A stretch of DNA of 45,046 nt from Oscillospiraceae bacterium (GTDB taxonomy: Bacteria; Bacillota; Clostridia; Oscillospirales; Oscillospiraceae): NCBI GenBank assembly GCA_017542425.1, contig JAFXXH010000003.1, positions 1 to 45,046 of the forward strand. The letters are read 5' to 3'. Made by a program: the position numbers and the translations under genes. The notes under the pieces were generated by a model. That model made no database searches and was not told the DNA's origin. It saw nothing but the letters and a program-made list of their open reading frames with translations. This document shows positions 40,249-45,046 of this stretch, in pieces (the first letter of the stretch is position 1; every line of letters starts with the position of its first letter).

Positions 40249-41520
40249 TCAGACGGCTTCGGACGCGCCCTCGACGGGCGGCTCCGTCTCGTCCACGGGC
40301 GCTGCTGTTTCCTCCACAGGAGGCTCGGCTTCGTCCACGGGAGGCGTCGATTCCACCACTGGAGGCTCGGTTTCATCGACCGGAGCTTCGCTTTCCTCCA
40401 CCGGGGCCTCGGTTTCCTCTACGGGAGGTTCGGTTTCCGCCACGGGCGGCTCCATGTCGAAGCGCACCCGCGCCTCGGGGTCGAACATCCGGTTCAGAAT
40501 GGCCGCCACTTCCGCCCGGGAGACGGTGCTCTCCGGGTCAAAGGCGTGGGCGGTGTGGACGCCGTCGGCGGTGTAACCGGCCAGGATGCCCGCCCGGTAA
40601 AAGGCATAGATCGCCGCCGCACCCGGGTCGTCCGCCGCCACGTCGGGGATGGCCCCGGCGGGAATGGTGTTGACCGCCTCGCCGTCCATGGGCATGGCCC
40701 GGGAGAACAGCTCCACGAAGCCGCGCCGGTCCACGGTGGCGTCATAGTCCTCCGGTTCCTCGGTGAGGATGCCGGTCTCCAGCGCATAGTCGGCGTAGCT
40801 GCGGTACCAGGGCGCGCCGTTGGCTCCGTTGCGGAGGCTGACGGCCCCCTCGGCCTTGAGCTGGCGCATACAGGCGGCCAGCTTGACGCACTGGGCCAGG
40901 GTCAGGGTCCCGCCGGGGGCGTAGCGGTTGGCGTCCATGCCGTTCACCAGCCCGCGCCGGAAGGCCTGGACCACGTCGGAGAAGAACCAGTCGCTTTCGC
41001 GCACGTCTTCAAAGGGACTGCCCTCTCCCAGGGCGGCGGTGGCGGAGACCAGGATCACGGCCCACTGGGGCACGTCCCCCCAGGCGCTGTCCCCGGCCAG
41101 GACGTAGCGATGGGCACCCCAGCCCACGCCGTCCCGGAAGGCGGCCCCCTCGGTCACGTCGATCAGTTCGCCGTTCACGGCTTTCAGCCGGATCGTGCCC
41201 TGGAGTACCGTGATCTGTTCGCCGGGGTGGAGGCTCAGGCTCTGGGGGGCGCTGAGGGTCAGCAGCCGCAGGCCCCGGCGCTGCTGGCGCAGCTCCAGCA
41301 TCCGGGCGGCGGCAGCCTCGGCGCAACGGGCGCGGAACTGGGGCAGCACGTTCTCCTGGATGTAGCTGCGGGTGAGAAAAGGGTCCTGGCGGCTGCCCGC
41401 CGTGGCGGAGGCCGCTCCGCTCAGCAACAGGGTGCTCAGCAGCGCCGCCGTCCCCCGCCGCAGGGCAAGGCGCAGACCGCCGTGCGAAGTGTGGTGCCGG
41501 TGAAACATGGAAATACGCAA
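40249..41520 (-). CDS. Secreted SLH-repeat protein with Glu/Pro heptad tail
   Basis: 423 aa. N-terminal signal (ALLSTLLLSGAASATAGS, about 25-42). Residues ~75-160 form a small domain with LHPGEQITVLQGTIRLK, unrecognised. About 165-345 hold three SLH-like units (FEDVRESDWFFSDVVQAF; YADYALETGIL; DPESTVSRAEVAAILNR). The last 67 residues are nine heptads of the type EPPVEET (DNA 40264-40452), probably an extended wall-spanning spacer. The start is a TTG at 41520 with AGGAGG at 8 nt; ATG 41508 would be 20 nt from it. It lies between rex (51 nt) and mnmE (38 nt) in one direction and is probably cotranscribed. The function is unknown. Confidence 0.75.
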   Translation of the reverse strand: MRISMFHRHHTSHGGLRLALRRGTAALLSTLLLSGAASATAGSRQDPFLTRSYIQENVLPQFRARCAEAAAARMLELRQQRRGLRLLTLSAPQSLSLHPGEQITVLQGTIRLKAVNGELIDVTEGAAFRDGVGWGAHRYVLAGDSAWGDVPQWAVILVSATAALGEGSPFEDVRESDWFFSDVVQAFRRGLVNGMDANRYAPGGTLTLAQCVKLAACMRQLKAEGAVSLRNGANGAPWYRSYADYALETGILTEEPEDYDATVDRRGFVELFSRAMPMDGEAVNTIPAGAIPDVAADDPGAAAIYAFYRAGILAGYTADGVHTAHAFDPESTVSRAEVAAILNRMFDPEARVRFDMEPPVAETEPPVEETEAPVEESEAPVDETEPPVVESTPPVDEAEPPVEETAAPVDETEPPVEGASEAV

Positions 41521-41571
41521 GGGAAATGCCTCCTCTGCCCAGCGAAGGGCGCAGTAGATGAATGGTTCCGC

Positions 41572-42210
41572 TCAGGCGGAAGCGCTGTTGCTCAGGTGGT
41601 AGCCCAGCCGGAGCAGGGATTCGGAGAAGTGGATGCTCTCGATGATCACGTCGCTGTCCCCGGGGCTGAGCTCGCATTCGGTGAAGTTCCAAATGGCGCG
41701 GATGCCTCCGGCGATCAGCGTGTCCACCGCCCGCTGTGCCCCGGCGCGGTTGGTGGACAGCACGGCCACGTGGATGCCGTTGCTGCGGATGAAGTCCTCC
41801 ATCTCGCTGCAATCCAGCACCGGCACGCCGCAGATGTTCTCACCGATGAGATCATGGCGGATGTCGAAGGCCGCCCGGAGTTTGAAGCCGTAGCTTTCAA
41901 AGTCGAAGTTTTCCAGCAGGCTCTGGCCGATCTTGCCCGTGCCCACCAGGACCATCTGAAAGCCCCGGTTCACGCCCAGGATGGAGGCAACCTCGTCCCG
42001 CAGGGTCTTGACGTTGTATCCGTAGCCCTGCTGGCCGAAGCCGCCGAAGCAGGCGAAATCCTGGCGGATCTGGCTGGGAGTCAGCCGCATCCGGGCGCCC
42101 AGTTCGCCGGAAGAGATGCGGTGGATCCCCTCCTTCTGGAGTTCTGTGAGGGTTCTGAGGTAGCGCGGCATTCGTTGGATGACGTTTTTTGAAATGTATG
42201 GCTTTTTCAA
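41572..42210 (-). CDS. rex: Redox-sensing transcriptional repressor Rex
   Basis: 212 aa. Rex senses the NADH/NAD+ ratio and represses fermentation and respiration genes until NADH rises. The winged helix (residues 1-80) has MRLTPSQIRQDFACFGGFGQQGYGYNV; the Rossmann domain has VGTGKIGQSL (GxGxxG). The start is taken at TTG 42210 (LKKPYISK, the family N-terminus) with a GAGAGGGGGG site before it; an ATG 14 codons upstream has none. Upstream palindromes at 42231-42253 suggest autoregulation. First gene of rex-SLH-mnmE. Confidence 0.93.
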   Translation of the reverse strand: MKKPYISKNVIQRMPRYLRTLTELQKEGIHRISSGELGARMRLTPSQIRQDFACFGGFGQQGYGYNVKTLRDEVASILGVNRGFQMVLVGTGKIGQSLLENFDFESYGFKLRAAFDIRHDLIGENICGVPVLDCSEMEDFIRSNGIHVAVLSTNRAGAQRAVDTLIAGGIRAIWNFTECELSPGDSDVIIESIHFSESLLRLGYHLSNSASA

Positions 42211-42230
42211 GCGTGGACCCCCCTCTCGTG

Positions 42231-42253
42231 ATTGTTTTAACAGGAAAAACAAT
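42231..42253 (-). promoter_or_regulatory. Inverted repeat before rex, possible Rex site
   Basis: ATTGTTTT-N7-AAAACAAT, with the left half reading TTGTTTTAACAG, close to the TTGTNAN...ACAA Rex-box pattern. A minus-strand TTGACA at 42283-42278 lies upstream with poorly placed -10 candidates (TGTATA, 19 bp). Its position between promoter and start suits autorepression. Confidence 0.45.
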
Positions 42254-42349
42254 ATACAAATTTTAGATATTCTATCATGTCAAATTACAATGCGCAAGGG
42301 GGTTTTTCGACTTTCTGCGACGAATGCTGCTCCGCGCCCGGCTTCGCTC

Positions 42350-42379
42350 TTGCCTCCGGGGGGCGGGGGGTGCTATAAT
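42350..42379 (+). promoter_or_regulatory. Extended -10 promoter of mutY
   Basis: TGCTATAAT (extended -10, TATAAT at 42374-42379) with -35 TTGCCT (42350-42355) at 18 bp. The leader is about 30 nt. Confidence 0.72.
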
Positions 42380-42416
42380 GCAGCGGAAAAAGACGGAGAA
42401 AAGGGGGGGGAGCGCG

Positions 42417-43484
42417 ATGGGCAAAGCGGAACAGGCGCCGGCGCGTCTGGAGGGCCTGGCGGCGCGGCTGCTGCCCTGGTTTGAGACCCACGCCCGGGCC
42501 CTCCCCTGGCGGGCCGACCGGGAGCCGTATCACGTCTGGCTGTCGGAAATCATGCTGCAACAGACCCGCGTGGAGGCCGTGCGGGGCTACTACGCCCGCT
42601 TTCTGGCGGCGCTGCCGGACATCCCGGCCCTGGCGGCGGCGGAGGAAGGGCAGCTGCACAAGCTCTGGGAGGGCCTGGGCTACTACAGCCGCGTCCGCAA
42701 TTTGCACCGGGCGGCAGTCGAGATTATGGAACGGCACGGCGGGGTTTTCCCCTCGGACTACGCCGCCATCCGCGCCCTGCCGGGGGTGGGGGACTACACG
42801 GCGGGGGCGGTGGCCAGCATCTGTTTTGAGCAGCCCACTCCGGCGGTGGACGGCAACGTGCTGCGGGTCATGAGCCGCCTGACCGGGGATCGCCGCTGTG
42901 TGGATGAGGCGGCCACCCGACGGGCCTGGCGGGAGACCCTGGCGGCCCTTTATCCTCCCGGGCGCTGCGGGGACTTCACCCAGGCGCTGATGGAGCTGGG
43001 GGCCACGGTCTGCCTGCCCAACGGCGCGCCGGACTGCGCCGATTGTCCCCTGGCCGGGGGCTGCGCATCGGCGGGGGGCGGCTGGCGGGAGCTTCCGGTC
43101 CGGGCCAAGAAGCGGGCGCGGCGGCGGGAGACCCTGACGGTGTTCCTCCTGCGCTGCGGCGAGCGCTGGGCGCTCCGCCGCCGCCCGGAGCGGGGCCTGC
43201 TGGCCGGGCTTTGGGAGTGGCCCAACGTCCCCGGCGCGCTGAACGCTCAGGCGGCGCTGGATCAGGCCGCAGCCTGGGGGACCGCCCCCTGCGCGCTGGA
43301 GCGGGAGCGGCAAATGGAGCATATCTTCACCCATGTGGAGTGGGAGATGCGCGGGATGTACATCCGCTGCCGGGAGACGCCGGACAGCTTCACCTGGGTG
43401 ACGGGGGAGGAGTTGGAGCGGGACTGCGCCCTGCCCACCGCCTTTCGCAAGTTTTGGGACGCAGAGACAGGGGAGGGGGGCTGA
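42417..43484 (+). CDS. mutY: A/G-specific adenine DNA glycosylase
   Basis: 355 aa. It removes adenine mispaired with 8-oxoguanine. The helix-hairpin-helix is LPGVGDYTAGAV, followed by VDGNVLRVMSRL with the catalytic Asp. The Glu-bearing helix reads SEIMLQQTRVEAV. The iron-sulfur ligands are in CLPNGAPDCADCPLAGGC: the first gap is 7 residues instead of the usual 6, the others are normal (2 and 5). The C-terminal NUDIX-like domain (about 230-350) recognises 8-oxoG. ATG 42417 is chosen because the earlier ATG 42378 lies within the promoter -10. Its stop is one base from the clpC stop on the other strand. Confidence 0.94.
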   Translation: MGKAEQAPARLEGLAARLLPWFETHARALPWRADREPYHVWLSEIMLQQTRVEAVRGYYARFLAALPDIPALAAAEEGQLHKLWEGLGYYSRVRNLHRAAVEIMERHGGVFPSDYAAIRALPGVGDYTAGAVASICFEQPTPAVDGNVLRVMSRLTGDRRCVDEAATRRAWRETLAALYPPGRCGDFTQALMELGATVCLPNGAPDCADCPLAGGCASAGGGWRELPVRAKKRARRRETLTVFLLRCGERWALRRRPERGLLAGLWEWPNVPGALNAQAALDQAAAWGTAPCALERERQMEHIFTHVEWEMRGMYIRCRETPDSFTWVTGEELERDCALPTAFRKFWDAETGEGG

Positions 43485-43498
43485 CTCAGCCCCCCTCC
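43472..43498. terminator. Hairpin holding both stop codons of mutY and clpC
   Basis: GGAGGGGGGCTGA-C-TCAGCCCCCCTCC: 13-bp perfect palindrome with one base between the two TGA stops. No T-run on either strand, so it may be a weak bidirectional terminator or an mRNA 3'-end stabiliser. Confidence 0.5.
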
Positions 43499-45046
43499 AC
43501 GCACAGTTTCACGCTTCCGTCTTCCACCCGCAGGGCCGCGCAGCCGCCGGGTTTCAGCGTTCCGGCCAGCAGGGCCTCCGCCGCCGCGTCCTCCACCTGG
43601 GCGCGCAGCACGCGGCGGAGGGGGCGCGCACCGTTTTCCGGGTCATAGCCCGCCTGGGCCAGCAGTTCCAGGGCCGCGTCGGTCCAGGACAGCACCACCC
43701 CCAGACCCTCCAGCCGCCCGGCCGTCTCCCGCAGCATGGTCTCGGCGATGCGCGCCACGTCCCGCAGCGCCAGCGCACGGAAGACGACGATCTCATCCAC
43801 CCGGTTCAGAAACTCCGGGCGGAAGCGGCGGCGCAGGGCGCGCAGGACCCGGTCCCGGCGGCGGGCCTCCCGGACCGCCGCGTCCGGCGCGGCCCCGGCG
43901 TCGAAGCCCAGACGCTGCTCGGCCTCGGCTCCCAGGTTGCCGGTCATGACCACCAGGGTGTTTTTGAAGTCTGCCCGCCGCCCCTGGGCGTCGGTCAGGC
44001 AGCCCTCGTCCAGAATTTGCAGCAGCAGGTCGGAAAAGCTCTCGTGGGCCTTTTCCAGCTCATCGAAAAGCACCACGCTGTAGGGTTTCCGGCGCAGCTG
44101 CTCGGTGAGTTGGCCCCCCTCGTCGTAGCCCACATAGCCCGGCGGCGCGCCCAGGAGGCGGCTGACCGCGTGCTTTTCCGTCAGTTCGCTCATGTCCAGG
44201 CGGATCAGGGCGTTCTCGTCCCCGAAGACGGCCTCGGCCAGGGCCTTGCACAGTTCGGTCTTCCCCACGCCGGTGGGGCCCAGCAGGAGGAAGCTGCCGA
44301 TGGGCCGCCGGGGGTCCCGGAGTCCCACCCGCCCCCGGCGGATGGCCCGGGCCACGGCGGCCACGGCCTCGTCCTGGCCCACGATCCGGCGGCGCAGGGT
44401 CTCCTCCAGCTGCCGGAGCCGCAGGGTCTCCCCGGCGCTGAGGCTGGTGACGGGCACCCCGGTCCAGGCGCTGACCACGGCGGCCACATCCTCCGCTGTC
44501 ACCGCCCCCCGCCGGGCCGTCTGCTCCGCGTCCCATTGGCGCTGCAGCCGCTCCAGCTCGTCTCGCTGGCGCTGCTCCTGATCCCGGAGCTGGGCTGCCC
44601 GCTCGTAGTCCTGGGCGTGCAGGGCCTCGTCCAGCTCGACGAACAGGGCGTCCAGCTCCCCCTCCGCCGCTTTCATGGCCTCCGGCGGCGTCAGCGCCTC
44701 CAGGCGCACGGCGGAGGCGGCCTCGTCGATCAGGTCGATGGCCTTGTCCGGCAGAAAGCGCTCGGGGAGATAGCGGACGGAGAGGCGCACCGCCGCCTCG
44801 ATGGCCTCGTCGGTGATGTGCAGGGCGTGGTGGGCCTCGTAGTGGCCCCGCAGCCCCCGGAGCATGGCGGCGCTCTCCTCCGGCGCGGGTTCCTCCACCC
44901 GCACGGGCTGGAAGCGCCGCTCCAGGGCCGCGTCCTTCTCGATGCGCTTGCGGTATTCCTCCAGCGTGGTGGCCCCGATGAGCTGCAATTCCCCCCGGGA
45001 GAGGGCGGGCTTGAACAGGTTGGCCGCGTCCAGCGCCCCTTCCGCC
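43486..45046 (-). CDS. clpC: ATP-dependent Clp protease ATPase subunit ClpC (5' part outside window)
   Basis: About 519 C-terminal residues; the gene continues past the right edge (the first full codon encodes Ala in [15 protein letters not shown]). An AAA+ unfoldase that feeds ClpP. Seen: the end of the first ATPase domain ([14 protein letters not shown], then the small helical subdomain with [14 protein letters not shown]), a middle segment with a UVR-type motif ([12 protein letters not shown]), which marks ClpC rather than ClpB, and the second ATPase domain with Walker [10 protein letters not shown], Walker [12 protein letters not shown], sensor [12 protein letters not shown] and GARPLRR. 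CtsR and McsA/B genes, if present, would lie upstream, outside the window. Confidence 0.95.
   Translation of the reverse strand, partial: AEGALDAANLFKPALSRGELQLIGATTLEEYRKRIEKDAALERRFQPVRVEEPAPEESAAMLRGLRGHYEAHHALHITDEAIEAAVRLSVRYLPERFLPDKAIDLIDEAASAVRLEALTPPEAMKAAEGELDALFVELDEALHAQDYERAAQLRDQEQRQRDELERLQRQWDAEQTARRGAVTAEDVAAVVSAWTGVPVTSLSAGETLRLRQLEETLRRRIVGQDEAVAAVARAIRRGRVGLRDPRRPIGSFLLLGPTGVGKTELCKALAEAVFGDENALIRLDMSELTEKHAVSRLLGAPPGYVGYDEGGQLTEQLRRKPYSVVLFDELEKAHESFSDLLLQILDEGCLTDAQGRRADFKNTLVVMTGNLGAEAEQRLGFDAGAAPDAAVREARRRDRVLRALRRRFRPEFLNRVDEIVVFRALALRDVARIAETMLRETAGRLEGLGVVLSWTDAALELLAQAGYDPENGARPLRRVLRAQVEDAAAEALLAGTLKPGGCAALRVEDGSVKLCVEGG

Noticed and set aside
42378..42416. Upstream start of mutY at ATG 42378
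   Set aside because: It overlaps the promoter -10 element, so it would lie outside the transcript. ATG 42417 has a close Shine-Dalgarno site.

Overview
The window reads as part of a high-GC, spore-capable member of the class Clostridia, most likely Oscillospirales/Oscillospiraceae. This is an inference from strong Shine-Dalgarno sites (AGGAGG/GGGAGG), a ypeB germination gene, Rex, ClpC with a UVR motif, a SmtB/CadC-type repressor, four proteins with S-layer-homology (SLH) repeats, a copper-amine-oxidase-type stalk domain, and very GC-rich codon usage. No species can be named from sequence alone.

Layout. 1-831: 3' end of an rRNA operon (23S end, 5S) and tRNA-Asn, tRNA-Met and tRNA-Trp, with processing-type hairpins and a closing terminator. 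1291-4581 (+): SLH/L,D-transpeptidase and galactokinase. 4648-8080 (-): an SGNH hydrolase, then a REC-GGDEF*-EAL cyclic-di-GMP phosphodiesterase translationally coupled to a lone Hpt protein. 8168-16396 (-): a probable long operon of transglutaminase-like lipoprotein, zinc-ribbon/SLH membrane protein, an unrecognised GT-B-like protein, a GPH sugar:cation symporter and a GH36 alpha-galactosidase. With galK it suggests uptake and breakdown of alpha-galactosides. 16634-18987 (+): a GT39-type membrane glycosyltransferase coupled to a YkuE-like metallophosphoesterase. 19570-25622 (-): rpmH, rnpA, yidD, yidC, khpB/jag, acpP and recQ. This is the usual origin-proximal ribosome/membrane-insertion cluster, but without dnaA and with mnmE 13 kb away. 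25898-29608: an SLH/beta-helix surface protein, a helix-turn-helix regulator fused to a desulfoferrodoxin-like domain, and YpeB. 29659-34982: DegV and a divergent RND exporter with a 350-residue helical insertion. 35982-38456 (-): arsR, HMA chaperone and P1B-ATPase for metal efflux. 38849-42210 (-): rex, an SLH protein and mnmE. 42417-45046: mutY and the convergent clpC, which runs off the window.

The most unusual content is in the spacers. A family of about 70-bp modules (TGTAGGG, then a hairpin of changing sequence, then a CGCAGCA box, then GGCGAATCCGCA) occurs in at least five places. Stem bases change in pairs while the flanks stay fixed. Some modules are fused tail to tail into composites of about 145-149 bp bounded by TGTAGGG/CCCTACA. 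A second, unrelated 196-bp structured element lacking an ORF is present twice, inverted, among the modules. A third palindromic element of 108 bp sits in frame inside the alpha-galactosidase gene and adds 36 residues. These are the best candidates for little-described biology here. On the protein side they are the HTH-desulfoferrodoxin fusion with a lost iron ligand, the RND pump with a built-in helical domain, and the REC-EAL/Hpt pair.
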